DNA from: CAVTRI01 sp963737075
GTDB taxonomy: Bacteria; Actinomycetota; Acidimicrobiia; Acidimicrobiales; Palsa-688
Length of the DNA: 64,000 bases
Direction of reading: 5' to 3'
Assembly: GCA_963737075.1 (NCBI GenBank)
Contig: CAVTRI010000001.1
Coordinates: 1,116,001 to 1,180,000 of the forward strand
Shown: positions 54,739 to 63,576 of the stretch, piece by piece
How the letters are laid out: every line of letters starts with the position of its first letter
Numbering within the stretch: position 1 is the first letter of the stretch
Made by a program: the position numbers and the translations under genes
The notes under the pieces: model-generated
Told to the model about the DNA's origin: nothing
Seen by the model: only the letters and a program-made list of their open reading frames with translations
Database searches by the model: none

Positions 54739-56144
54739 AGAGTGGGAGTATCTCGTAAAGGGTGTTCGGGCGATGTCGTTAGCAGGTCTCCGCGGCCGGG
54801 AACCGGTCGGCGAAAGTGACGGCGAAGGCGTTGAGCGCCGGCTTCCAGCGCATGGCCCATCGTGCCCGGCCCGCGCCGGTGGGGTCAAGAGATCGGGTGA
54901 CCAGGTAGAGGCACTTCAGGGCGGCTTGCTCGGTCGGGAAGTGCCCCCGGGCTCTGATGGCCCGCCGGTATCGGGCGTTGAGGCTCTCGATGGCGTTGGT
55001 GCTGCAGAGCACCCGGCGGATTTCGACGTCGTAGTCCAAGAACGGGATGAACTCCTCCCAGGCGTTGTTCCACAGGCGGATCATGGCTGGGTAGCGGTTA
55101 CCCCATTTGCCGGCCAGATCGTCGAAGCTGGCCCGGGCGGCTTGAGCGTTGACGGCGGTGTAGATGGGCTTGAGGTCCCGTTTGAGCTCATCCCAGTACT
55201 TGCGCGAGGCCAGCCGGAAACTGCCCCGGATCAAGTGGATGATGCACGTTTGGACCGTGGCCAGAGGCCATACGTTCCCGATGACCTCCGACAGGCCCTT
55301 GAGGCCATCGCAGACCACGAAAAACACGTCTTTGATCCCGCGGTTGCGGAGGTCAGTGAGCACGGCCATCCAAAACTTCGCCCCCTCACCGCCGGTGCCC
55401 GCCCACAGACCGAGGATGTCCCGCTCACCCTCCAAGGTGACGCCGATCGCGGCGTAGATGGGCCGATTGGCGACCTGGCCATCCCGGATCTTGACCACCA
55501 CGGCGTCAATGAACACCGCGGCGTACACCTCGTCGAGGGGGCGGGCCTGCCAGGTCTGCATCTCCTCGACAACTCGGTCCGTGATCCTCAAGATCGTCTC
55601 TTTGGAAACTGATGCCCCGTAGATGTCGGCGAAGTGCGCACTGATCTCCCCCGTGGTGAGCCCCTTCGCATACAGGGACAGGACAATCTCGTCCACCCCG
55701 CCCAGACGGCGCTGGCGCTTCTTCACGATCTGGGGCTCAAAGCTGCCCGCCCGGTCCCGGGGGACATCGATCGCCACCCCTCCCGTCGTGTCGGTGATCA
55801 CCGTCTTGGACCGGATGCCGTTACGGGTGTTGTCCGACCCCTCCGGGGGCGCCTCCCCCTTCGCATAGCCGAGGTGCTCGGTCATCTCCTCGCCCAGCCC
55901 GGTCTCGACCACCGACTTGGTCAACTGCTTCAACAACCCGCTCGGGCCCGTCAAAGACAGGCCGCGCTCCCGGGCCTGGCGCACCAGCTCCGCGGCCGCC
56001 TCCTGCTCCGGGGAACGCTCCGGCGGCGGCTTACGCTTGGTCACATCATCCAGTGTCGCAGTCATCGGATACTCCTTCCTCGCCGAGCCTTCTCAGCTCA
56101 GCGTTTCAGGCCCGAAACACCGTTCCGTGGATACTCCCGGTCTG
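54739..56144 (-). mobile_element. IS256-family element, apparently intact
   Basis: Imperfect terminal inverted repeats: GAGTGGGAGTATCTCGTAAA on the left and GACCGGGAGTATCCACGGAA when the right end is read inverted, both continuing into GGTGTT.CGGGC. It begins one base after the CTAG flank of the IS1182 element, so it landed next to it or recombined there. A target duplication could not be assigned with confidence. Confidence 0.75.
54779..56065 (-). CDS. IS256-family transposase, intact
   Basis: 428 residues from ATG 56065. Conserved MULE/IS256 blocks: PSGLLKQLTKSVVETGLGEE, EEMTEHLGYAKGE, FEPQIVKKRQRRLGGVDEIV, LSLYAKGLTTGEISAHFADI, the first catalytic Asp in VYAAVFIDAVVVKIRDGQV, the second in VFFVVCDGLKGLSEVIGNVW, the C/H pair in TVQTCIIHLIRGSFRLASRK and the Glu in RRVLCSTNAIESLNARYRRA. 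No frameshift or truncation. Mobility is plausible. Confidence 0.92.
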   Translation of the reverse strand: MTATLDDVTKRKPPPERSPEQEAAAELVRQARERGLSLTGPSGLLKQLTKSVVETGLGEEMTEHLGYAKGEAPPEGSDNTRNGIRSKTVITDTTGGVAIDVPRDRAGSFEPQIVKKRQRRLGGVDEIVLSLYAKGLTTGEISAHFADIYGASVSKETILRITDRVVEEMQTWQARPLDEVYAAVFIDAVVVKIRDGQVANRPIYAAIGVTLEGERDILGLWAGTGGEGAKFWMAVLTDLRNRGIKDVFFVVCDGLKGLSEVIGNVWPLATVQTCIIHLIRGSFRLASRKYWDELKRDLKPIYTAVNAQAARASFDDLAGKWGNRYPAMIRLWNNAWEEFIPFLDYDVEIRRVLCSTNAIESLNARYRRAIRARGHFPTEQAALKCLYLVTRSLDPTGAGRARWAMRWKPALNAFAVTFADRFPAAETC

Positions 56145-56465
56145 ACTTATTGAACGGCTGATGGTCAGCCTGTTTGTGCTGAGCATCGACGGCCAGTTCC
56201 CGGGTGGTGGTGCCGTCGATTGAGTGCGGCGGATCGCCCTGCGCGAACAGCACGATCCACTGTGCCGCACGATGGCGGCGGTGCCATCCCGAACCGTTCA
56301 GCTAAGGAAGGGATGGACCTGTCAATGGTAAGTAGCGCGCGCCTGGTGACTGGTGGCGTGGTTGACGTCCTACTTGGTGGTGTAGAAGCCGGGGTCCACC
56401 ACTTGGGGTGGGTCACCGGGCGATCTTCGGCTTGAACGGCCAAGTTCGAGCTTTGGAGGAGCCCG
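56145..56465. other. Intergenic region, no gene recognised
   Basis: About 320 bases between the intact IS256 and the truncated one. No family-like frame on either strand. The right part should contain the left terminal repeat of the truncated IS256. Confidence 0.35.
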
Positions 56466-56968
56466 GTGACCTTGTCTCAGTCTGACGTGCATGACCTTTT
56501 GGACGCGATTCGTGCTGGCGGTGATCTGGACGTGGTGCGTAAGGGGGTGGAGTTGGTGTTGCAGGCGCTGATCGAGGCCGAGGCGGTGGAGGTGATCGGC
56601 GCCGAGCGTTACGAGCGAGCAGAGGGGAGATCGAATTGGCGGAATGGGGGCAGGGAACGGCTGTTGGCCACCAAGGCTGGTGGTGTGGAGTTGCGTATTC
56701 CCAAGTTGCGTCACGGCAGTTTCTTTCCGTCGATCCTGGAGCGACGTCGCCGGATCGACCGGGCGTTGTTTGCGGTGGTGATGGAGGCCTACGTGCATGG
56801 GGTGTCGACCGGCAAGGTGGACGATCTGGTGGCGGCGCTGGGGGCGGCGTCGGGCATCTGCAAGTCGGAGGTGTCGCGCATCTGCACCGCCCTCGACGGC
56901 GAGATGGCCGCCTTCCGGGCCATGCCGCTGGGCCATGTGGAGTTCCCTTACCTGTTCCTGGACGCCAC
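56466..56968 (+). pseudogene. IS256-family transposase, N-terminal fragment
   Basis: From GTG 56466: QSDVHDLLDAIRAGGDLDVV, RKGVELVLQALIEAEAVEVI, GAERYERAEGRSNWRNGGRE, LRIPKLRHGSFFPSILERRR, VMEAYVHGVSTGKVDDLVAA and FPYLFLDAT, ending just at the first catalytic Asp. There the sequence passes abruptly into the SNF2 helicase. Only about 40% of the transposase remains. It is a different subfamily from the intact IS256 next to it. Confidence 0.85.
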
Positions 56969-57779
56969 CAGCAGGCGGGCTTCGCGTGGCTTGCCTTCCT
57001 CTACCGGCACCGACTGTGTGGGATCCTCGCCGACGACATGGGCCTCGGCAAGACGTTGCAGGCGTTGGCGCTCATCCGCCACGCTCGCCAGGAGCTCGAG
57101 GTGGAGGAGCCGTTCCTGGTCGTCGCTCCGACGAGCGTGGTCGACAACTGGGCCAGCAATGCAAGCGTTTCGCGCCCGGTCTGCGGGCGGTGACGGTGAC
57201 GGAGACCGCTGCCCGACGTTGGATGAGCCTCGCCGACCTGGCCGACAAGGCGGACCTGCTCGTCACGTCCTACGCGCTGTTCCGCCTCGAGTACGAAGAC
57301 TACGAGCGCATCTCGTGGGCTGGGCTCTGCTCTACGAGGCGCAATTCGTGAAAAACCCTCGCTCGATCGCCCATCAGCAAGCCAAATAGCTGCCTGCGCC
57401 GTTCGAGCTCACCGTGACCGGTACACCGATCGAAAATACCCTGAAGGAGCTATGGGCGCAGCTGTCGATCACTGCGCCGGGGCTGTTCCCACGACCCGAC
57501 CGTTTCACCGAGCATTACGCGATTCCCATCGAAAAGCGCGGTGACACCGAGCGGCTCGTCCGCCTGCGACGCCGGATTCACTCTCTGATCCTTCGCTGTA
57601 CCAAGGAACAGGTGGAGTCCGACCTCCCCGACAAGCAGGAGCGGGTTTTCGAGCTCGAGCTCGCCACCAAGCACCGCCGGCTCTAGACCCACCTGCAGAG
57701 GGAACGCCAGAAGGTCCTCGGGTTGCTGGGCGACATGGACCGGCACCGCATAGAGATCCTGCGCTCGCTCACGCTCCTC
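56969..57779 (+). pseudogene. SNF2-family helicase, N-terminal ATPase part (IS-interrupted)
   Basis: Starts at the IS256 junction with QQAGFAWLAFLYRHRLCGIL then ADDMGLGKTLQALALIRHAR (Walker A), VVAPTSVVDNW (motif Ia), one frame over KADLLVTSYALFRLEYEDYE, then YEAQFVKNPRSIAHQQAK (the DEAQ motif is damaged), VTGTPIENTLKELWAQLSIT, FTEHYAIPIEKRGDTERLVR and LRCTKEQVESDLPDKQERVF. At least two frameshifts and two in-frame stops are present. The upstream helicase region (often a Zn-finger SWIM domain) is missing. IS copy 3 interrupts it after RSLTLL; it resumes at 59295. Confidence 0.8.
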
Positions 57780-59294
57780 TGTTTTGCGTCTGAGTTCGCC
57801 GCGGAGGGTCCACCGCGAAATGACCCATGCCTGACAGTCTCCTCGGCTAGTCCGAGAGGAGCTGTGAATGTCCGAGTTGAACGGACGTCGCAAGGCGAAG
57901 GTGCTGTCGCCGGAGACGAAGTGGGAGATTTCTTGTCCGTGATGGGTCGGGAGATCACCCAGTCCGATGCGGCGCGCAAGTGGGGCGTGGACGTTTCGAC
58001 GATCATCACGATTCGCCGCACCGTCAAAGACGCCGCGCTGGCTGCGTTTTCTTCGAAGCCGGGACGCCCAGCCGCCGAGCGCAACTGGCAGCTCGAGGAG
58101 GCCAACCGCGAGCTTGCACAGTTGACCGAGGCGATCAAGGCGCAGGCGATCGAGCTGGCTGTGCTGCGGGGAAAAGCCGGCTGGGCCTGACATCTCCGCT
58201 TGGCCCGAGGGTCCCGGGCGAGACCAAGGAAGCGATCCTCAAACTGGTCGACGAGGCTGTCGCCGGTGGCGCACCGCATTCGTGGGCGACCGCGCTGTTG
58301 GGGGTTTCCGATGACCGGGTGCACCGCTGGCGGCATCGCCAGCGCATCGTGGGCACTCTCACCGATCGGGCACCAGGCGGTGTCGCCCTGCACTCGCTGA
58401 TGGAGTGGGAGGTCGCCGAGATCCTCGCTGTCACAGAGGAGTGGGGCAGCATTGACCGCTCGCATCGCAAGCTCGCTCACCGCGGCTCCTACACCGCCCG
58501 GGTGTGGGTCTCTGCCACCTTCCGCCGGGTCTTGGCTGCTCACGGGCTGGTTCTGCCCGAGCCGCCAGCGAGAGATCCTGCTCCACGGATCGCCTGGCCG
58601 GCATGGCTGTCGTGGGAGCCGAATCGCATCTGGTGCTGGGACGTGTCGCATTTCCCCCGCGCCAAGAGGGTCGCGTTCGCCATCGTCGACGTCGTGTCCC
58701 GCAGGTGGATCGACACGCTGGTGTCGATCGAGGAGACCTCCAGCCAGGTCGCGGTCATCTTCGACAGGGCCCTCATCGCAGAGGGCCTCGCCGAGCTGAT
58801 CACCCCGGAGCGCATCGAGCTGCCCATCGACGACCCGGCCCGGCCGATCCTGTTGGCCTGCAGCGACAACGGCCCGCCGATGACCTCGCATGACACCAGG
58901 GACTTCTTCGTCGGCCTGGCCGTCGCGCAGCGCCTGGGGCGTCCCGCAACGCCGACCGACCAGGCGTGGATCGAGAGCCTCTTCGGCCACGTCAAAGGCG
59001 AGTGGCCGCACCTCGAAACGATCACCGACCCCGCCGCTCTCGACACCGAACTGGGCCGCGTCCGCCGAGAGTACAACGGGACCCGCTTGCACGCCGGGAT
59101 CGGCTACGTCACACCCGACGACGAACACGCCGGCCGAGGAGAAGCCATCCGCCAAGCACGAGTCGAGGGACTGCGGCGAGCCCACGAACAGCGCGTCACC
59201 TACCATCGCCGCCACCGCAACAACCACCACGAGGAGACGGCATGACTTGGTTCATTATCCAGCCGATCTCCGCGTTTAACTCAGACGCAGGTCA
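57780..59294 (+). mobile_element. IS3-like element, copy 3 (in the SNF2 helicase gene)
   Basis: Same ends as the copies at 45448 and 51986, about 1515 bp. Flanked by the 4-bp duplication CCTC (57776-57779, 59295-59298). Removing the element with one CCTC restores the helicase frame across the junction (RSLTLLRQAALDISLVDEG). The only difference seen by eye from copy 2 is a missing C at about 57930. Confidence 0.92.
57868..59245 (+). pseudogene. IS transposase OrfAB, copy 3, OrfA frameshifted
   Basis: Same as the copy at 45536 except that GAGATCTTCTTG is GAGATTTCTTG near 57930. The missing base breaks OrfA about 20 residues in; OrfB and the slippery heptamer are intact. Without OrfA's HTH the fusion transposase cannot be made, unless the gap is a sequencing error. 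Confidence 0.85.
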
Positions 59295-59826
59295 CCTCCG
59301 CCAGGCCGCGCTCGATATCTCGCTCGTCGACGAGGGACCACGGCAGCGCAGCTCCCTCGACCAAGCTCGACTTCCTCCTGACGGGGATGCTCGGCGAGAT
59401 CGTCGCCGACGGCCACCGCGTGGTCGTGTTCAGCCAGTTCACCCGCTTCTTGTCGGCTGTGTCTGACCGGGCCCGACTGGCAGGCATCGAGTACTGCTAT
59501 CTCGACGGGCGCACGCGCGAGCGGGACAAGGTCATCGCGGCGTTCAAACAGGGCGCCGGTTTCGGACTGAACCTGACCGAGGCCGACTACTGCATCCTCG
59601 ACCCGTGGTGGAACCCTGCGACTGAGACTCAGGCGGTCGACCGGACCCACCGGATCGGCCAGACGCGCACAGTGATGGTGTACCGCCTCGTCGCCAAGGA
59701 CACGATCGAGGAAAAGTCATGGCACTCAAGGCCAAGAAGGCAGCGCTGTTCGGGAACGTGATGGACGCTGGTGGGTTTGAGACGGCTGCACTGTCGGCGG
59801 CGGACGTTCGAGTGCTCCTCGAATAG
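59295..59826 (+). pseudogene. SNF2-family helicase, C-terminal part
   Basis: After the IS: RQAALDISLVDEG, then in another frame STKLDFLLTGMLGEIVADGH, RVVVFSQFTRFLSAVSDRAR (motif IV), YLDGRTRERDKVIAAFKQGA, GFGLNLTEADYCILDPWWNP, ATETQAVDRTHRIGQTRTVM (motif VI, QAxxRxHRIGQ), VYRLVAKDTIEEK and one frame over MALKAKKAALFGNVMDAGGF ending with a stop at 59824-59826. A short deletion lies before GFGLNL, where FLISLKAG is expected. The helicase is dead as given; when whole, such proteins remodel nucleic-acid-bound complexes. Confidence 0.8.
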
Positions 59827-59857
59827 ATCCTGGCAGCGCTCCACGATCTGAGCCTTG

Positions 59858-60301
59858 TCAGCCGATGATCTGAACGTAGCCCTTGTCCTTGCCGACAAGC
59901 GTTCCTGCGATTCGGACGTCGAATGTGACGAGCTGTGCCTTATGGCGGGAGGCAAGGTTGACCAGATGTATGTCGGTGACCTGTCGGTGACCGACAAGTC
60001 CGTCAAGAGCTATCCGCGGTTTGGTGAAGGTTGCGTCGTCAGCAAGGAATTCCGCCCGCGGATCTCTCTTGACGCTGGTCAGCGATGCCAAGGCTTCGGT
60101 CAACGAAACAGGACTGCCCATGACTGACTGAGTCAGTGCCAGTCGGATGAATCCGGCTTCGGTGATCGGTGTAGTGACGTATCTCTTGGTCGTGGAGAAC
60201 CAGTCCAGCGCCTGGGCGTGGTGTTCGTGCGCCGGGTGGACCAACGCGATTAACAGATTGATGTCGGGCAGGTCGGCTAAATCAGTCTTCTGCGAGGGCA
60301 T
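59858..60301 (-). CDS. VapC-type PIN-domain toxin
   Basis: 147 residues from ATG 60301. PIN acidic residues: Asp in LPDINLLIALVHPAHEHHAQ, Glu in TTPITEAGFIRLALTQSVMG, Asp in VTDIHLVNLASRHKAQLVTF and the final Asp in FDVRIAGTLVGKDKGYVQII. This is the VapC group with 'DVN.L.AL....H.H' and 'T...GF.R'. It probably cleaves tRNA or rRNA at defined sites. Start overlaps the antitoxin by 20 nt. The N-terminal MPSQKTDLA suggests that the true start could be slightly downstream, but no in-frame ATG/GTG precedes the DIN motif. Intact. Confidence 0.85.
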   Translation of the reverse strand: MPSQKTDLADLPDINLLIALVHPAHEHHAQALDWFSTTKRYVTTPITEAGFIRLALTQSVMGSPVSLTEALASLTSVKRDPRAEFLADDATFTKPRIALDGLVGHRQVTDIHLVNLASRHKAQLVTFDVRIAGTLVGKDKGYVQIIG

Positions 60302-60512
60302 CAGCGACCATCTGGTCGGTGATCACGTGCCGGTTCGCGGCTGCGGGCAGCATGACCAGCCCCTGCACTGATGCTCTCGGTACCGGCTGCTCCGCAGCTA
60401 GACCGGAAAGCCCGAGTTCTGAGACCGCGGCGCCGAGGGTGATCCCGCGCTGATTGGCGCGGGCCCTGGCCGCAGCCAGAAGACGCGGGTCGAGATCAAG
60501 GGTCGTTCTCAT
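60282..60512 (-). CDS. VapB-type RHH antitoxin
   Basis: 76 residues from ATG 60512 (an in-frame ATG at 60521 is the alternative). MRTTLDLDPRLLAAARARAN is the VapB ribbon-helix-helix opening (MRTT(L/I)D(L/I)D), continuing GITLGAAVSELGLSGLAAEQ, then a C-terminal toxin-binding part with ITDQMVADALAED. It is directly upstream of and overlapping vapC. It is predicted to autorepress by binding the heptad repeats immediately upstream of its start. Confidence 0.85.
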   Translation of the reverse strand: MRTTLDLDPRLLAAARARANQRGITLGAAVSELGLSGLAAEQPVPRASVQGLVMLPAAANRHVITDQMVADALAED

Positions 60513-60528
60513 ACCACCCATCGTACCG

Positions 60529-60554
60529 CATCACACATCACGCATCAAACATCA
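60529..60554. promoter_or_regulatory. Four 7-bp-spaced CATCA repeats, candidate VapB operator
   Basis: CATCA occurs at 60529, 60536, 60543 and 60550, exactly seven bases apart (on the coding strand TGATG every 7 bp). The array begins 17 bp upstream of the VapB start, where the promoter should be. RHH proteins bind tandem short half-sites, so this is a good operator candidate; binding is inferred. Confidence 0.6.
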
Positions 60555-60747
60555 CCAGGGCCTCCGCCAGTGGTACGAGTCCTGCCCCTGCTGCATGAGC
60601 CAGGCGCTTCCCGAGGTCAAGCAGGCCCTCGACGAGGACAAGGCTCGGTCCGGCGTCACGCAAGCTTGACATTGCTTGCCAGCACAGCTGCCACCGTTCC
60701 GAATTATTCTGGTGTACTCTAGAAGATCAGTGAGCGAGAGGAGCGCG

Positions 60748-61440
60748 GTGTCGGTCGACGATGAGCTGCAGCGGGAGGCTCGGGCCCTCGGCGACCCGAC
60801 ACGCCACCGGCTGTTCCGCTATATCGCCGACGCGCCGGGCCCGGTCGGCGTGGCCGAGCTCACCGGGTTCGTGGGGCTCAACCACAATGCGGTGCGCCAG
60901 CACCTGGCGGTGCTGAAGGACGCCGACCTGGTCATCGAGGATGTCGAGGACCGCACCCGGCCGGGGCGGCCCCGGCTGCTGTACCGTCTGCACCCGGAGT
61001 CGGCGGGCCGGTGGGGGACCCCCGGCGCGTACGCCTGGCTGGCCAGCCTGCTGGCTGACGCCATCCGCCGCCACCAGGATCCGCGCCAGGTCGGCCGCCA
61101 AGACGGTCACCGCCGGGCGGCGGAGATCGCCGGCACCGGGAACGGCCTGGATCTGCTGGAAGCGGAGATGGTCCGCCGGGGGTTCCGGCCCCACCGGGTC
61201 GAGCGGGGGCGGCGAGTCGAGTTCGTGCTCGGCCGCTGCCCGTTCGCGGATGTCGCCGACGCCAACCCCGAGACGGTCTGCCAGCTGCACCTCGGCTTGG
61301 CTGAGGGTCTCACCGAGGGGCTCGGCGGCCTCGAGGTCGAACGGCTGGCGGCCAAGAACCCGCACCGGGGCGGCTGCCGCCTCGCCGTAGGGCGGGAGCG
61401 ACCAGACCGGGCCGCGGCGGAGGCTCCCGTGCGCGCGTGA
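60748..61440 (+). CDS. HTH transcriptional regulator (ArsR/winged-helix type)
   Basis: 230 residues from GTG 60748 (AGGAG 6 nt upstream; GTG 60730 is an in-frame alternative). Winged helix: ALGDPTRHRLFRYIADAPGP, VGVAELTGFVGLNHNAVRQH and LAVLKDADLVIEDVEDRTRP followed by the wing GRPRLLYRLHP. The C-terminal part has LLEAEMVRRGFRPHRVERGR, VEFVLGRCPFADVADANPET and VCQLHLGLAEGLTEGL. The single pair of Cys in RCPFADVA..VCQLH is conserved in a group of actinobacterial regulators that may bind a metal or Fe-S cluster. It lies near hemerythrin/DUF2249 genes, so redox or nitrosative control is possible. Confidence 0.75.
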   Translation: MSVDDELQREARALGDPTRHRLFRYIADAPGPVGVAELTGFVGLNHNAVRQHLAVLKDADLVIEDVEDRTRPGRPRLLYRLHPESAGRWGTPGAYAWLASLLADAIRRHQDPRQVGRQDGHRRAAEIAGTGNGLDLLEAEMVRRGFRPHRVERGRRVEFVLGRCPFADVADANPETVCQLHLGLAEGLTEGLGGLEVERLAAKNPHRGGCRLAVGRERPDRAAAEAPVRA

Positions 61441-61803
61441 GGGCTACCGCTGGCCCCGGTGGGTGCAGCTCGGGCCGGTGCGGCCGGAGCGCGGCCCGCG
61501 CGGCCGCGCCGACCATGAGGGTTGAGACGGCGGCCCAGGCCGCGAGGTCGACAAAGACCCACACCTAGGCGACCGAGACCATGAAGTCGAGGCCGGCGGC
61601 GTGCCCGACGTATACGAGCAGGTCAGCGGCCAGTTCAGCCCGGAGGAGATCGTCGCCCTCACGCTGGCGGTCGTCGCCATCAACGGCTGGAACGCTTCGC
61701 CGTGGGGCTGCGATCACCGGTCGGCAGCTACCACCGCCAGGCGGCCACGGGCTGACGCCCCAGCACCACCTGTGTCTCATGGTCCTTACTGGCCGTGCCG
61801 GCG
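61441..61803. other. Gap with a carboxymuconolactone-decarboxylase-like relic
   Basis: Apart from the fragment at 61592-61708 there is no supported gene. On the minus strand VFVDLAAWAAVSTLMVGAAA (61495-61560) could be a membrane helix of a lost small gene. Confidence 0.35.
61592..61708 (+). pseudogene. Carboxymuconolactone decarboxylase (AhpD-like), C-terminal fragment
   Basis: The frame AGGVPDVYEQVSGQFSPEEI then VALTLAVVAINGWN matches the last helices of CMD/AhpD-like proteins ('VP.EVY......F...E.V.LTLAI..INAWNR'). The front two thirds, with the CxxC site, are missing and the end is replaced. A remnant only. Confidence 0.5.
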
Positions 61804-62305
61804 TCAGCCGGCGACGGCTTGCGCGGCCAGGACCACGAGGGCCAGGGTGAGGGCGGCCATCAGGCCGCGCGAGGAGACCGGCGGCGCGCCGGCCCCGGCG
61901 GACGGCAGCGGCCACACCGGCACCGGCGGCTTCGGGACCGCCCGCCGCTCGGCGCCGCAGCCGGGTCATTGCCCGTGCTTGCATCATGCCCGCGGCTGTC
62001 AGCACGACCAACAGGCCGGCCAGGACGGCCGAGGCTTCGATGGTGCCCGACCAGGAGGACGGCGGCCACACCAGGGCCAGTCCCGCCCCGATCGCGGCCA
62101 GGAGCGAGACCGTGCCCACGATTCCGTAGCGTCGGCCGACGGCTCGGAACAACATGACTTGGGATGGCATGTCCAACACCTGGCGGGCCGCGTTGGTGAC
62201 CACCGCCAGGCAGACGAAGCTACCCATCCAGATGGATGCTGCGAGCAACTCGATCGTCACCAGCGGCACGCTTGCTGCCAACACCTTCGTTGCCTCCTCA
62301 CTCAT
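61804..62305 (-). pseudogene. Four-helix membrane protein, one frameshift
   Basis: From ATG 62305: helix 1 LLAASIWMGSFVCLAVVTNA, then QVLDMPSQVMLFRAVGRRYG, helix 2 IVGTVSLLAAIGAGLALVW, helix 3 EASAVLAGLLVVLTAAGMMQ, and ARAMTRLRRRA. After a shift near 61945, the Pro-rich linker leads to helix 4 GLMAALTLALVVLAAQAVAG and a stop at 61804. The first helices have the spacing of small DUF-type membrane proteins near nitrogen-oxide or heme genes, but I cannot name the family. Divergent from the hemerythrin-like gene. Confidence 0.55.
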
Positions 62306-62325
62306 GGACGCCAGAGAGATCTGTA

Positions 62326-62347
62326 TATCTAGTCTAAACTAGAGATA
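62326..62347. promoter_or_regulatory. Palindrome between divergent genes
   Basis: TATCTAGT-CTAA-ACTAGAGATA: inner arms TAGT/ACTA are perfect, outer arms nearly so. It lies between the membrane protein (start 62305, minus) and the hemerythrin/DUF2249 gene (start 62374, plus), as expected of a shared operator. The HTH regulator at 60748 is a candidate binder. Confidence 0.5.
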
Positions 62348-62373
62348 CTATCGAACGAGGAGGAGCAGACGAC

Positions 62374-63576
62374 GTGACGATGACCAACAGCGAAGTGTTC
62401 CAGGCGATGCTCGGTCACCACCGGGGGCTGGTTGAGGGAGTGTCTCGACGGGTGGCCCACTTGGTCGCCGCAGCAGACGGATCGTTCGAGCCGCCGGTGG
62501 CGGAGCTGGTGGCGTACCTGGCCGCCGAGGTCCTGCTGCACGCGGTGGCCGAGGAGCACTCCATCTACCAGGTGGCCCGATCGCGTCCCGAGCTCGAGAC
62601 CACGGTGGCGGGCATGATCGACGAGCACCGCCAGCTGGTGGCGTCGGTAGAGCGGCTGGCCACCGCCGGGACCGGAGGGGATGCTCGGACCGAGGCCGAA
62701 GCGATCGACGCGCTGTTCGCTGAGCATGTGGCCAAGGAGAACGAATTGATCCTGCCCCCGCTGGCCGCGGACCCGGGCGTAGACCTGGCCGGGGTGCTGG
62801 TGCAAATGCACCGCTTGACCGAGGCCGCCCAGCGGGACACCACGCCGGACGAGTTCACGGCGCCGGACGCCGAGACCACGCTCATCGGGTTATTGCTCGA
62901 CGCCACCGGCGCGCTCGCCGATGCCGGCCAGACGGACCGGGCCTGCCGGCTGGTGGCTGCGGGGTGGGCGGCCGTGCGGCTGCCGAGACCAGACCTGGCT
63001 GTGCGGGTGACCGGAGCCCTGCACCGGCTGGCCCGCTCGGCCGGCGCGGAGCCGGTGGCGTTCAGCACGGCGCCTCACCACGCCGAGCCGGGTGGTGACG
63101 CCGAGCTGGATGTGCGCCCATTGGCGCCAGCGCAGCGTCACGAGAAGATCTTCGCCACGTACGGGGCGTTCGGCCCCGGGGCGGGGTTCGTGCTGGTCAA
63201 CGACCACGACCCTAAGCCGCTCCGTTACCAGTTCGAGGCTGAGCACACCGGCGAGTTCACCTGGGATGCGCTCGAATCGGGGCCGGAGGTGTGGCGGGTG
63301 CGGATCGGCCGCCCATCAGACGGTTCGTCGGAGGGCGACCGGGAGCTGGATGTGCGCCGGTTCCCGCACGGCCAGCGCCACGACGTGATCTTCGCCACCT
63401 ACGGGAGTCTGGCCCCGGGAGCGGGGTTCGTGCTGGTCAACGACCACGACCCCAAGCCGCTGCGCTACCAGTTCGAGGCGCAGTACCCGGGGGCGTACAC
63501 GTGGGACTACGCGGAGGCGGGCCCGGAGCTGTGGCGGGTGCGGATCGGCCGCCCCGCGGCTGAGATCGCCCGGTGA
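62374..63576 (+). CDS. Hemerythrin-like (HHE) protein with two C-terminal DUF2249 domains
   Basis: 400 residues from GTG 62374 (GAGGAGGAG upstream). Residues 1-150 form a hemerythrin-like four-helix bundle with candidate iron ligands His15/16, His56, Glu60, His85, His118 and Glu122 (MLGHHRGLV, LLHAVAEEHSIY, DEHRQLV, FAEHVAKENELILP). After an alpha-helical linker (160-240) two DUF2249 repeats follow (about 243-315 and 325-395), each with LDVR, H.. IFATYG, GFVLVNDHDPKPLRYQFEA and a final EVWRVRIG-like strand. HHE proteins bind O2 or NO; DUF2249 is found with nitrite/NO-reducing systems. Intact. The stop overlaps the next start (GTGA). Confidence 0.85.
   Translation: MTMTNSEVFQAMLGHHRGLVEGVSRRVAHLVAAADGSFEPPVAELVAYLAAEVLLHAVAEEHSIYQVARSRPELETTVAGMIDEHRQLVASVERLATAGTGGDARTEAEAIDALFAEHVAKENELILPPLAADPGVDLAGVLVQMHRLTEAAQRDTTPDEFTAPDAETTLIGLLLDATGALADAGQTDRACRLVAAGWAAVRLPRPDLAVRVTGALHRLARSAGAEPVAFSTAPHHAEPGGDAELDVRPLAPAQRHEKIFATYGAFGPGAGFVLVNDHDPKPLRYQFEAEHTGEFTWDALESGPEVWRVRIGRPSDGSSEGDRELDVRRFPHGQRHDVIFATYGSLAPGAGFVLVNDHDPKPLRYQFEAQYPGAYTWDYAEAGPELWRVRIGRPAAEIAR

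Noticed and set aside
56466..57389. IS256-SNF2 fusion protein
   Set aside because: After the junction the frame is not the helicase frame; it is an insertion or deletion scar.
60666..60720. TTGACA at 60666 as the -35 of the HTH regulator promoter
   Set aside because: No reasonable -10 at 16-18 bp; the only T/A-rich stretch is more than 30 bp downstream.
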